Assembly (NCBI GenBank): GCA_963383645.1
Contig: OY726563.1
Span: forward strand, 35,122,331-35,186,330
Direction: 5' to 3'
Origin: Muscardinus avellanarius
Lineage: Eukaryota; Chordata; Mammalia; Rodentia; Gliridae
Length of the DNA: 64,000 bases
Part shown: piece after piece, positions 54,054 through 64,000 of the stretch
Position numbering within the stretch: the stretch's first letter is position 1
Layout of the letters: each line of letters begins with the position of its first letter
Program-made: the position numbers and the translations under genes
The notes under the pieces: generated by a model
Told to the model about the DNA's origin: nothing
Database searches by the model: none
Seen by the model: the letters and a program-made list of their open reading frames with translations, nothing else

Positions 54054-55221
54054 TGAAAGTTCTTTCTTGAGAATGACCTGAGCAGTGCGCCTCTGTGCTC
54101 AATGCACACGCTCACTTAGATGACACTGATTATTCCTGGATCTCCTAGTTGGTCCACAGTGGGCAAGGGAGGGAGAAACGTGGCAGGCAGCTTGGAAGAT
54201 GTAGGCCTTTTCTCAAATGGCTGAGTTAGTCACAAGATTTCTTTTTTTCCCCATTTGGTTGGTGGAACCAACCAATAACTAATAAGATTTTATGAATTTG
54301 CTCAAGATAACTGCCTCAAAAGTTGGAGCTTTGAGCATGATCAAAGACTTAACTTTTAGTGACAGATAAAGCAGCCCAGAGCTATAGGACAGAATCAGTC
54401 CTGTTTATATATTTTAAAATATATCTTCCAACTAATGCAAATCAAATGCTTAAATTTTTAAAATCATTCCCACCAGTGTATACTTCAAACAAGAAAGTAG
54501 GGCTGGTGGTTATTACATCATCTTAAAAAAATTCACCCTCTTATAATCAATTAAACTCATTACACCTGAATAATCATTACCAATAATGTATAATTTAAGT
54601 AATCTCTCAAGATGATCTATTTATTACTTCCAGGCCTACTAACAACTTTCTAGATCATCACTCAGTAAAGAATTATAAAGTTTCCTGTTGAAGACATTTT
54701 AGACCTTAGGGAATTTCAGTATTGCCCTGGGACAAACTGTAATAGATAGAAAGAATAGCCCATAAAAATTGCCTAGGCATCTTGATTTTCCTTATCTTCC
54801 TCAACCAGGACACTTTGGAAGGAATTTGTCTTTTTTCTTGATGTTCTTTACTTAAGCCACCAGCTGTAACTAACTCACTCAGATATCCTTCTGTTTGGCT
54901 ACTAAGTCCCCTGCATCGTCCTTCTCAAGGAGTATCTAACTGGAGACCCTTGCAGTTTCTGCCTACAACTTAAACACTTGCTTTGTTACGATACACGGAC
55001 TACCATTTTCCATGCCTCGGATCTGAGGCACCTTGTTACCACTGACTCTACCATCACTCCATGGATAGCTTCAGACTCTCTCTTCACATCCACTGTATGC
55101 CACTTTGCCCTGGGATAGAAATCCATTCAAGCTACCTTGAAGAGAAGCAGAATTTATTGTCACATTAGATGTGGGAATTAGAATGGGAATTTGCGTAAAT
55201 ATATGGAATAACTTTATTATT
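54054..55221. other. Unique sequence, no gene recognised
   Basis: The longest SINE-free stretch in this part of the window. No coding or repeat signature was found. Confidence 0.5.
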
Positions 55222-55525
55222 AGGAGGTAGTGTAGCATAGTGATTAGAGCATAGACTCTGGAGTCAGATTAATCACCTGTGCAACCTCAGGCGTATTACT
55301 ATGCTTTTCTGTAGCTCTGTTTCTTTATCTATAAAATGGATACAATGGTACCAATCTTGTTGTGCTGTTATCATTGGTTGTACATGTGAAACAGGACATA
55401 GTTATTTAGAGACACTGACACAGATTTTATCAGATGACTGGATGCCATCAACTAGCCCATAGTTCATAGGCTTATGGTAAAAAATGTAGACTAGTGTCTG
55501 GCTTATATTAAGTGATAACAAACAT
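55222..55525 (+). mobile_element. MIR remnant
   Basis: Sense MIR: gtagcatagtgattagagca, agactctggagtcagatta, tttctttatctataaaatgg. A later piece is tagtgtctggcttatattaa. Confidence 0.72.
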
Positions 55526-55762
55526 CTGTTATGCTCTTAACTCCATATTTCTTAGGGTACCCTGAGTATCAGAAGTTTGTACAGACTTTACTCTTCAAAT
55601 TCTATTTATATAAAAGCAACTATCATTCATGTTATCTTAATTGGCATCAACTGGTTGAAAAATGATTTGTGTGCATAGAAAATTACAGTTTAATGGCTTT
55701 TGGGGGTATCTGTCTTATTATTTGGCACAGTACAGTGTTCCACATTTTATTCATATAAGTAT

Positions 55763-55949
55763 TGTGTGTGTGTAGGGGGGGATTGAACCCAGGGGCACTC
55801 TACCTCCGAGATACACTCCCAACCCTATTTTTTATTCTTTATTTTGAGACAGGGTCTCACTAAGTTGTGGAGGGCCTCACTACGTAGCTGAGGGTGTCCA
55901 CAAACCCAGATCCTCCTCCCAAATACTGGTATTACCACCATGCCTGGCT
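55763..55949 (-). mobile_element. B1-dID SINE, cpg-poor
   Basis: The antisense copy has a short GT head, ggggggattgaacccaggg, and ends attaccaccatgcctggct. The left arm is shortened. Confidence 0.88.
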
Positions 55950-56540
55950 ATAGGTAATGTTTTTTGTTCTACCACTTATCCTACTACTCAATTACATTTT
56001 TCTTTAAATTATCTTGTATAAAGGAGGTAAAGTCTTAGCTACATTTTAAAAGATGAAATACTTTATCATTTTAATAAATGGATAACCTGTATCATTTGCT
56101 TTAAACAAAATATTACAATAGATACAAATACAAGGAAAACATCCCAGTCTTGCTAAATTCTAACCAAATAGACTTGCTTGCTCAGAGCTCCAGGTTGGCT
56201 TTCTATAAAAGAAGCGGGAGATCAGCAAGTGTTAGAGGGTATTAAAGACTAACACACTGAGTTGAAACCTTGGTAGTGATGTAATCAGAGGATTAAAAAG
56301 ACTCGAACGGGACACAATGCTCTCACTATGTGACTTAATGTTATTTAATGGTAGGCGTGAGGATGGCTAAAAGTTATCCCTGAAATTATCTCTCCTACAA
56401 GCTCCACACAATGGGAAGCCACTGTTCTCAAGGGACTAACAGTTCATAAGCAGGGAGAAGAATGAGAATGGGATTTTATTCTATTCTATTTGTTTGTTTG
56501 TTTACTCTGTTTTCTCAACAGGAGAATTATACCTCAAGGA
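55950..56540. other. Unique sequence
   Basis: No feature recognised. Confidence 0.45.
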
Positions 56541-56544
56541 AAAT

Positions 56545-56740
56545 CAGGGGGTCTGGGGTTCAAATCCTTTCCCTGATAGTTACTAGCCTTGCAAATGATT
56601 TATCACCTCTCATTTCCTTGCCTGTAATGTGGGGAGAAATAAAAGTGCCTAACTTGAGAGTTATTATGAAGATTAAATATGGCAATGCATGCAAAGTGTT
56701 TAGCACAGGCCTTGACTAAAATAAGTCATAATAATATATG
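56545..56740 (+). mobile_element. MIR remnant
   Basis: Sense MIR: tctggggttcaaatcctttc, tcacctctcatttccttgcc, attatgaagattaaatatgg, tttagcacaggccttgac. Confidence 0.72.
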
Positions 56741-56923
56741 TGTTTTTGTTATAAGTATGATCATGCATATACTGACTTATTTTTATTCTCAATAATGACT
56801 TACAATTATCTCTCCATGTGAGTTCATATAAATCAAACTCACTTTAAAAATGGCTGCAGAGAATCCACTCTGTATATTTCATACTTTCTTTATCCAATTC
56901 TTTTTTTAAGTCATTCAGCTTGG

Positions 56924-56956
56924 TGTGTGTGTGTGTGTGTGTACGCGCGCGCGCAT
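56924..56956. repeat. (GT)n/(GC)n microsatellite
   Basis: GT repeats followed by alternating CG (acgcgcgcgcg), a short purine-pyrimidine alternation with Z-DNA potential. Confidence 0.9.
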
Positions 56957-57011
56957 ACATACACATACTAATTTTACAAGTGAGGAGATTGTGGCTCAAT
57001 GGAACTAAAGA

Positions 57012-57210
57012 AGGCTGGCTTTGTGGTGCACACCTATAATCCCAGTACTTGGGAGGCTGAAACAAGATGATTGTAGGTTCAAGGCCAGTGCGCAGTAACT
57101 TAGAAAGGCCCTATTTCAAAATAAAATAAAATAAAATAATATAAAATAGGGCTGGGGCTATAGCTCACAGGTAGAATGCTCCTGCATTAAATTTCTAGTA
57201 CCAAAATAAA
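57012..57210 (+). mobile_element. B1-dID SINE
   Basis: The sense copy starts aggctggctttgtggtgc. It has an (AAAAT)n linker between the halves and ends ttctagtaccaaaat. Confidence 0.88.
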
Positions 57211-57620
57211 AAAAGAGAGATCAAGGAAGTGTAAGCATATCAAAATAGCATCATGTTCTGTGCCTCTATACTTTGAAACCCTGTCAATAGCAACTTCGTT
57301 CTCACCAATGGTGGTCCCTTATTACATAACAAACATCAGATGCCTTTTAGTGTGTAATCCTATACCTAATTCCTGTGTCAAGGGAGGTTTGATTGACATG
57401 TAAAGAGGCAATAGATAGGACTTTATAGGTTTGGAAAAGACTTGCCCATGGAAGCATAAGGAGTAGAAGGAAAGGGGACAGCCAAGGGTCTGATAGGGCT
57501 GAGAAAGACTGGAAGCATACCCAAGGAAAGGGTGAAAGCAAGATTCACCAGAAGAGAAATGGAGGAAAGAGGCAGGAAAGCTTTACAGGTGCACTCTGCT
57601 CATATCTTAAGTTTGGATCC
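57211..57620. other. Unique sequence
   Basis: No feature recognised. Confidence 0.45.
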
Positions 57621-57625
57621 TCTTT

Positions 57626-57782
57626 TGCCTGGGGATTGAACCCAGGGGCATTTGAGCTACATCTTCAGCCCTTTTTAATTTTTATTTTTGAGACTGGGTT
57701 TCCCTAAATTGCTGAGGCTGGCCTCAAAACTGCAATCTGCCTATCTCAACTCAGCCTCCAAGTACCAGGATTACAGGTGTGT
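57626..57782 (-). mobile_element. B1-dID SINE, shortened
   Basis: The antisense copy runs from tgcctggggattgaaccc to accaggattacaggtgtg, missing the ctacctctgag block. Confidence 0.87.
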
Positions 57783-57827
57783 TTGGTTTATCTTCTTTTG
57801 TTTATGGTGTAGAAGAAACAACAAATG

Positions 57828-57903
57828 ACATTTCAGTGCCTGTCTAACACAATGCTGCCTCTCACAAATATTCAATAAATATTTACTAGTGGAATGAATA
57901 GAT
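57828..57903 (+). mobile_element. L2 3'-terminal remnant
   Basis: The phrase attcaataaatatttactag, followed by tggaatgaat, is the L2 3' tail. Confidence 0.5.
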
Positions 57904-60077
57904 TTATATCTCTGATTACCTAAGACTCTGGGAATCTTAAGCCAGGCATCCAGGCATGACAAGGATTACCATCTAGGAAGGAAAGAAGCATTCCACTTGG
58001 TCCCAGAAAAACAAGCCAAACCAGAGACCAACAGGTAGAGGCAAGTACTGAATGGTGTGCTTGCCACATGAAGCTAAACACAATTAATAGGATTGTCTGA
58101 GGTCCTAGTGGAAGAAAGCTAGAAAGAACCATTTCAAGGCTTCTTATGCCCTCTGCACGACACTATAAAAACAGAGTATCTCACCCAAGTTTATGATTCC
58201 ATTACAAAAGAAAAATAAAGCCATTAGTAAATCTAAGGAAAGACATTGACCGTGCATTGCTTTGTCCAAGTCAGTTTATAGAACATATTGAATTGGGCTA
58301 TGTGGTCCTCAAGAGCAAAATTCATGAGTTGTTTTTGGGGAAGTTATAGAAAGGCTAAATAGGTACGAGGCTGTCTGCCTTGGCTTGTTCTTTATGTGTA
58401 GCAGTATCACTTCCTTTATATACTAAACACTGTTGCAAGGTGCAATACTTGGAGCACAGGTAGTCTGTATTCCAGGTCAAATACTTGTGAACTAAGAACT
58501 TTTAAAGCAACAATTAAAATAGATTTGAAGTTGTTTAAATCAAATGTGGGCCACAGTGTTTGAATTCTGGTCATACTTTGTCTAGGCTCCGTGTATTAGT
58601 CATAATTTTGCTGAAATGATGCTGCATTACAAATAGCTATAAAATCTCCCTTCTTTTTCTCACTTGCAAGCCTTTTGGTAATCTTGACTAACCAGAACTC
58701 AACTAACCTGGTTCTAAAAACATTTGACTGTTACGGGATATTGGAGACTCTATTTTCTCTGAAAGAGTGTGGAATTGGGGTCTGCAGACAAAGATCATGA
58801 TGAAGTCTTTACTAGTTGGGCATGTGCCTAAACCTAATTTGAAATATCTGCAAAATTGGGACAATGAGGCCACTATTAGGATCAAATAGGTAACATATAA
58901 ATATTGCATCGAGAAATGAAACACACTACACAAACGGTATTACTCTTAACCTCTTTTTATTTTATAGAAGGCAGAATTAAAGCTCAAGATACAAATTATA
59001 CAAGTTCATTTAACTCATTATAGAAGAGCCAGGACTAGAAATTACATTTATACCTGAATAGATTTTGTATTACCCTTTCTGGGAAAAAGAAAAAAGACAA
59101 ATAAGGTGCATATTAATTATTTAAAGCCACTTAAAATTACCAATTAGAATATGTCATAGGGTCAGTACCTTTTTAACCTAATTAATTCAATTTTTCTATA
59201 TAGTGCCACACTGAGAATTTACAGCACTATTTAGAATAATGACCTGAGGATAGATGGAAACCCTGAATTGTCTAAAAGAGCACTAGTGTTATTATTGTAA
59301 AAGCCAGGAAACTAATATACATTTAAAGGATGTTAAGAATTGAAGGTGAAACAAAATTTTCTAGTTAACCTCCAAATTACATGTGCTTTAGTACATACAG
59401 TTGTTATCATTCATTGCGATTTTAATAGAATGTGAGAGTTTTAGTGTTGAGAAATTTTGTTAGAAGATGTGAGTTATTGCTTGTAGTGAGAGAGGTAGCT
59501 TAAGTAAAGGGAGTGTATATGTTGGCTTCAGAGAATTCAAGTTCCAGCCTGGACACTTAATATCTGTGCAGTTTGGGGCAGGTTACTTAAGTTTGCTGGG
59601 CCTCTTTCCTTCTCTGCCCCCTGCTCAATCATGTCAAGGATTTTGAGAGAACAGGAGTTCTTTTCAGACAGGAACTTTGTTTAGTTCACTGCTGCATCCT
59701 TAGTGTCCGGGGCAACATTTGGCAGAGTTAAGTGTTAAAGATAACTTAAGTGTTGAGCCTACCATTCACTACACAGTAGGTGTCCATACCATAGCCACTT
59801 TTATTATCAGGAGAAGAAGGATAATGTTTTTAGGAAAATTATATGATCTCCATTGCTACCCAAGTAGTGGCCACAGGGCTCAAACCCAAGGTAGAGTTTC
59901 AGGAACTGGAGGGGAGATAGGCGCGGAGCCAGAGACATTCAGAACACTAAAGCCAGGTGCAGAGCAGGAGGACACAAGCAGAGCTAGTTCCAATGAAATA
60001 CCACTCCAAAGAAATTGTGTGGAAAATGGAAAATTCCACCATCACATTCAGTGCCTGGCAGAGAAGGATTTGACAAG
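57904..60077. other. Mostly unique; weak MIR at 59515-59620
   Basis: The only repeat-like part is the ctgtgcagtttggggcaggt and ttacttaagtttgctgggcc block (MIR-like) near 59570. No gene was recognised. The 59719-60147 ORF runs into a Tigger fossil and is chance. Confidence 0.45.
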
Positions 60078-60079
60078 TA

Positions 60080-60577
60080 TAGTCAGCTCTCCATATCTGT
60101 GGTGTTTGAATGCACAGATTTTATCAACCAAGGAAGAAATGTTTTAGAGAATTGCATCTGTAGCCAGGCATGTGGTGCACACCTGTAATCTCCCGCACCT
60201 GGGAGGCTGAGATAGGTGGATCGCAGATTCAAGGCAAGCCTTAGTAACTTAGCAAGACTCTGTTTCAAAATAAAAAGTAAAAAGGGCTGGAGTGTAACTT
60301 GGAGGTAGAATGCCCCTGGGTTCAATTTTTAGTACCAAAAAATGCATCTGTACTAAACATACATAGACTGCCCCTTTTTTCATTATTACCTAAACAATCA
60401 ATATAACTACTTATATCACATTTATATTTTGAGGTATTATAAATAATCTAGAGGATATTTAAAGTATAATCAAACACCATGCCATTTTATATAAGGGACT
60501 TAAGCATCCATAAATTATGCTATCCCTAGGGTGGGGCATCTTGGAACAAATCCCTCATGGATATTGAAGGATGACTT
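60080..60577 (+). mobile_element. Tigger-type (TcMar) MITE, interrupted by a SINE
   Basis: The left end tagtcagctctccatatctg and right end ggatattgaaggatgactt are inverted complements of the kind known in Tigger-derived elements. TA dinucleotides flank both ends (60078-60079 and 60578-60579). The interior phrases gaggtattataaataatcta and ataagggacttaagcatcc match that MITE class. It is non-coding. Confidence 0.8.
60163..60342 (+). mobile_element. B1-dID SINE inside the Tigger MITE
   Basis: The sense copy runs from gccaggcatgtggtgcac to tttttagtaccaaa. A perfect 10-bp duplication, tgcatctgta, lies at 60153-60162 and 60343-60352. Confidence 0.95.
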
Positions 60578-60667
60578 TATTTATTGAATGAATGAATAAA
60601 TGAAGCAATGAGTTTTTAACTTGAGGCCATAAAATGGAACCCATTACTTGTAAAGTAAAACAAGTGT

Positions 60668-60871
60668 TTTTTGTTTGTTTTTATACTGGGAATTGAACCC
60701 AGGGGCATTTTATCTCTTAGCTACACCCGTGGCCCTTCATATTTTTTGTTTTGGAACAGGATGTTGCTAAGTTGCAGAGAGTATTGCTAAGTTGCTGAGG
60801 CTGGCTTTGAACCTGTAATCCTCCTCAGCCTCTCAAGCTCTGGGATTATAGGTGTGTACCAACACATTCAG
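60668..60871 (-). mobile_element. B1-dID SINE
   Basis: The antisense copy has a (TTTG)n-like head, tactgggaattgaaccc, and ends accaacacattcagt. Confidence 0.88.
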
Positions 60872-61346
60872 TGGGCTCTTTTCTAAAGCTATTTTAGACA
60901 GTCTATATTAAAGGATGTGGGCCAGGGGAGCTTCTCAAAGAAAGATGGATAGGAGGAAAATTTACAGATGGCATGTCAACAGGACATTCTCTTTCAGGGA
61001 TGAATTACATGACAGTATGAAGGGACTTAAAAACCAGATAAACTGAGATACAGCCTTGACCTTATTTTAAACCATGAGGTCTGAAGGATAGACTCACCAT
61101 AATTAATGAGAATAGAGAGAAAAAATTAATGAAGCAGTAGGCCATGATTATCCTATGAACACTGCCCCCAAAATAGAGCAGTATTCAATTCATTTTCAAC
61201 AAGGGTGCTGGTACCATCAATTGGGGAAAGAATCATGTCTTGACCAAATGTCACTGGAGTAACTGGATATCTGCATGCAAAGGAATGAAACTGGACCCTT
61301 ATCTTATACCACATACAGAAATGAACTCAAAATGAATCAAAGGAGT

Positions 61347-61756
61347 TGGGCATGGTGGAGCATGCTTGTAATCGCAGTACTTGAGAGGCTGAGACAGGAG
61401 GATCACAGGTTCCAGGCCAACCTCAGCAATTCAACAAAGCCCTCTGCAACTTAGTGAAATCTTGTTTCCAAATAAAAAACAAAATGGAGCCGGGCATAGT
61501 GGCACACACTTGTAATCCCAGCATTTGGGAGGCTGAGACAGGAGGATTGTGGTTCGCAGACAGCCTCAACTACTTATTGAGGACCTCTGCGACTCAGTGA
61601 GACCCTGTTTCAAAAAATAAGGAATAAAAAATAGGGCTGGGGGTATAGATTGGAGGTAGAATGCCCCCGGTTTCCATCCCCAGTACCTCAAAAAAATGGG
61701 GCTGAGGGTATAGCTCAGAGGTAGAATGCTCCTGGGTTCAATCCCCAGTACTCTCC

Positions 61757-61765
<9 letters not shown>
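61347..61765 (+). mobile_element. B1-dID SINE with a second SINE inserted at its mid-linker
   Basis: The outer copy is 61347-61487 plus 61695-61765. The inner copy is 61488-61694 (agccgggcatagtggcacac ... tccatccccagtacctc). The outer right half resumes at atggggctgagggtatagc, repeating the aaaatgg linker. Confidence 0.92.

Positions 61766-61790
<25 letters not shown>
61757..61790. repeat. (CA)n at a SINE tail
   Basis: CA repeats directly follow the outer SINE end (cagtactctccctacacac). Confidence 0.95.
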
Positions 61791-61792
<2 letters not shown>

Positions 61793-61843
61793 TCAAATAC
61801 CAAAATGTGATAACTCTCAAACTCTTAGAAGAAACCTTAAGAA

Positions 61844-62176
61844 ATGAATGCTCTTCTTAATATGCAGAAGCTAGAGAGAAAAAGGGTCATAGGAGTCATT
61901 CTGGATGCTGGAGGAGAAATCATAGATGAGCAAATAAGGTAACCTAACTGAGGGGGATGGGAGAGGGAAGAAGGAAATTCCCTAATATATGTGACATATA
62001 TTCATAAATATATGAAAGTCAATTAGTAAGCCAACTATAAGAAGGAGGGAGAGGGGAGGGAATGGAGTAGGAACTGGGGAAGGACTAAATAAGTGATGTG
62101 TACATGCATGTCTCTACCATCTTGTACTCCATTGAGATGTATGACTACAATACACCAATAAAAAATTAAAAAAAAG
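61844..62176 (+). mobile_element. Younger L1 3' UTR insertion in the old L1
   Basis: A 5'-truncated L1 3' end (tagtaagccaactataagaa, ggagagggg block, gatgtatgactacaataca, AATAAA, poly(A)). It shares the 3'-terminal phrase with the chimeric L1s. An approximate gaaaccttaagaaat / gaaagcttaggagaaat duplication flanks it. Confidence 0.78.
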
Positions 62177-62528
62177 AAAGCTTAGGAGAAATTATGACAC
62201 CTTGGACTTGGCAATAATTTCTTAAATACATCACTGAAAGCACGGGTATCCTAAGAAAACAGATACTTTGTACTTCATAAAAATTAAAAACTTTTTTGCT
62301 TCGAAGGACACTACCAAGAGAATATTGAAAAGGCAACATAGAGAGTGAGAGACAATCTTTACAAGTTGGGTTAGGGATTAAATGTTCATGTGTTCCCCAA
62401 ATTCACATGTTGAAGTTCTAATCCCCGATATGAGAGTTCTTGAAGATTTGGGAGGTAATTAGGTTTAGAGGAGGTTATGAATTTGGAACCCCATGGTGAG
62501 ATTAGTGTCTTTATTAGAGAAGGAAGAG

Positions 62529-62729
62529 AGCTAGTGTGGTGGTACACATTGGTAGTCCTAGTGCTTGGGAGGCTGAGGCAGGAAGATTTCAGGTTTGAAG
62601 ATTCAAGGACAGCCTCAGAAACTTAATTAAGACCCTGTTTCAAAACAAAAATAAAATAGAGCTGTGGGTATATCTCAGAGATAGAATGTCCTTGGGTTTA
62701 ATCCTTAGGAACACACACATACACACACA

Positions 62730-62764
<35 letters not shown>
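62529..62764 (+). mobile_element. B1-dID SINE in the LTR, (AAAT)n tail
   Basis: The sense copy runs from gagctagtgtggtggtacac to taatccttagga. A CA-rich part and an (AAAT)n tail follow (62726-62764). Confidence 0.9.
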
Positions 62765-62907
62765 GAAGAGAGACCAACGCTTGCATACTTTCTATTGCAT
62801 GGCTGCCTATAAGCCAAGAGATAATGCCCCAGCAGGAAACCTGCTTTACTGGCACCTTTATCTTGGACTTTCCAGCCTTTAAAACTGTGAGGAAACACAT
62901 TCTATTG

Positions 62908-63027
62908 GTTTTTTTTAATTTCTTTTTTAAATTTTTTTATTGTTGCATTATATTCATACATCAAATTGGGGTATAAAAATACTTATGTGGACATATATGT
63001 ACACATCACCCATTTAGCCCCTACCCA
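62908..63027 (-). mobile_element. 120-bp L1 3'-end insertion
   Basis: An extremely 5'-truncated antisense L1 3' UTR (poly(T) head, ttgcattatattcatacatc, ccatttagcccctaccca). A 9-bp duplication, attctattg, lies at 62899-62907 and 63028-63036. Confidence 0.88.
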
Positions 63028-63457
63028 ATTCTATTGTTAAAGGCACCCAATCTATGGTATTTTGTTATGGCAACTTGAGGACTAATACTGACTACATTTG
63101 ATAAACATTTACTATCCAGAAGATATGAAGAACTCCTAAGACTCAAAAACAAAAATAAATCCTCAAATTTCAAAATGAGCAAAGGATTTGAATAGACATT
63201 TGTTTCTAAGAAGATACACAACTGGCCCATAAGCATATAAAAAGATGTTTAACATGGTTAGTCATTGGGGAAATGCAAATCCAAACTACAATGAAGTATT
63301 ACTTCGTGCCTACTAGGATGGTTATAATTATAGTCAGTTGGTTTTTGACAAAGATTCCAAACACATATGTTGGAGAAAAGACAGCCTTTTAAACAAATGT
63401 TATTGGGAGAACTGTTTATCCAGTTGTAGAAAAATGAAATTAAATCTCTACGTCTTT

Positions 63458-63550
63458 GGTGGGCCTGGTGATCCATGCTTGTAATCCCAGTACTTGGGAG
63501 GCTGAGACAGAAGGATCACAGGTTCATGGCCAGCCTCAGCAACTTGGTGA
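63458..63550 (+). mobile_element. B1-dID SINE, left monomer only
   Basis: The sense copy runs from tggtgggcctggtgatccat to cagcaacttggtgagg, with no ID half or A tail. The L1 resumes at once, so it is a 3'-deleted copy. Confidence 0.85.
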
Positions 63551-63830
63551 GGATATGGAGAAATTGGAACCCTTGTACATGGCTGATATGAATGAAAAAT
63601 GATAGGCTATTGTAGGAAGCAGTGGTGGCATTTCCTAAAAAATGTAAACACGGAATTATCATATAACACCACAATTCTAGTTCTAGATAATTTACCCTAA
63701 AGAATTGAAATCAGGAACACAAGCAGATACTTGAATACCAATGTCCCTAGCATCATTATTCATAATGATCAAGGGGTAGAATATACCCAAGTTTCATTAG
63801 CAAATAAAATTTAGTATATATATCTGTTAA

Positions 63831-63885
63831 AATATTATTCAGTTAAAGGAATATTATTCAGTTAAAGGAATATTATTCAGTTAAA
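63831..63885. repeat. 19-bp tandem triplication
   Basis: The unit aatattattcagttaaagg occurs at 63831-63849 and 63850-63868, and 17 bases of it at 63869-63885. It lies within the L1 phrase that normally reads aatattattcagcc once. Confidence 0.95.
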
Positions 63886-63895
63886 TATTATGGCA

Positions 63896-64000
63896 GTTTT
63901 TTGTAGTACTGAAGATTGAACCCAGGAGCATTCTAGCTCCAAGCTACATCCCTAGACCTCTTTTTATTTTGAAACAGGGCCTCTCTAGGTTGATGAGAAT
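63896..64000 (-). mobile_element. B1-dID SINE, runs off the window end
   Basis: The antisense copy begins ttttttgtagtactgaagat and continues through gaaacagggcctctctaggt to the last base. The left monomer lies outside the window. Confidence 0.92.

Larger units (their letters stand above)
62372..63094 (+). mobile_element. MLT1/MST-type LTR, doubly interrupted
   Basis: Left: tgttcatgtgttccccaaat, gaggtaattaggtttagagg, gattagtgtctttattag. Right: tatcttggactttccagcc and ttaaaggcacccaatctatg. It sits in the old L1 and itself contains a SINE and a short L1 3' end. Confidence 0.8.
61100..63890 (+). mobile_element. Old L1 3' half containing nested insertions
   Basis: Sense ORF2 segments: 61180-61345 (aactggacccttatcttatac), 61791-61843 (tctcaaactcttagaagaa), 62178-62370 (gcaataatttcttaaatac), 63095-63457 (gaagaactcctaagactc) and 63551-63885 (ggaacccttgtacatggct). 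They are in correct L1 order, and the gaps are filled by later elements. All frames are broken. Confidence 0.8.

Noticed and set aside
59719..60147. A 142-codon ORF
   Set aside because: It has no domain, and its C-terminal part lies in a Tigger MITE end.

Overview
This window is nuclear DNA from a rodent, most likely a member of the squirrel family (Sciuridae). The main evidence is about 70 copies of one dimeric SINE. Its left half is B1/7SL-like and carries a pol III B-box such as GGTTCGAAGCC. Its right half resembles the tRNA-Ala-derived ID element. This architecture is known as B1-dID and occurs in squirrels and a few related rodent families. Plain ID elements, ORR1/MLT1-like MaLR LTRs, an ERV2-type LTR, rodent L1s and ancient mammalian L2, MIR, Tigger and hAT remnants all fit. 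The species was not determined.

I found no host protein-coding gene, rRNA, tRNA gene or CRISPR array that I can support. Nearly all long ORFs are simple repeats, antisense SINEs or dead transposon pieces. The window is therefore intergenic or intronic, except that its first ~110 bases are extremely CpG-dense and could be the edge of a promoter CpG island.

Layout: 1-2 kb, CpG-rich edge then unique DNA. 2-5 kb, MaLR LTR, L2, an LTR-like block and a MER5-like hAT remnant. 5-12.7 kb, dense SINEs, including an old antisense L1 cut into five pieces (8.5-10.8 kb). 12.77-15.70 kb, chimeric L1 copy 1 (minus strand). 16.4-21.1 kb, an L2 split by a degraded MuDR/MULE-type DNA transposon whose transposase C-terminus is still readable. 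21-37.6 kb, SINEs, ID elements, MaLR LTRs, old L1s and unique stretches. 37.60-40.36 kb, chimeric L1 copy 2 (plus strand). 41.6-42.5 kb, an MLT1 LTR carrying a solo ERV2 LTR. 43.4-44.6 kb, L1 3' end. 47.5-48.3 kb, MaLR LTR. 50.5-52.95 kb, a sense L2 interrupted by a 27-bp minisatellite. 54-60 kb, mostly unique DNA with MIR and Tigger fossils. 61.1-63.9 kb, one old L1 holding several nested insertions.

The most noteworthy signal is a pair of elements at 12771-15699 (minus) and 37600-40361 (plus). Both have the same composite build: L1 5' UTR, ORF1, an inverted and already non-coding piece of ORF2, then an L1 3' UTR in sense with a poly(A) tail. Each is flanked by its own, different target-site duplication. 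They are therefore independent retrotransposition products of one chimeric ORF1-only source, that is, a non-autonomous L1-derived family rather than two chance rearrangements.
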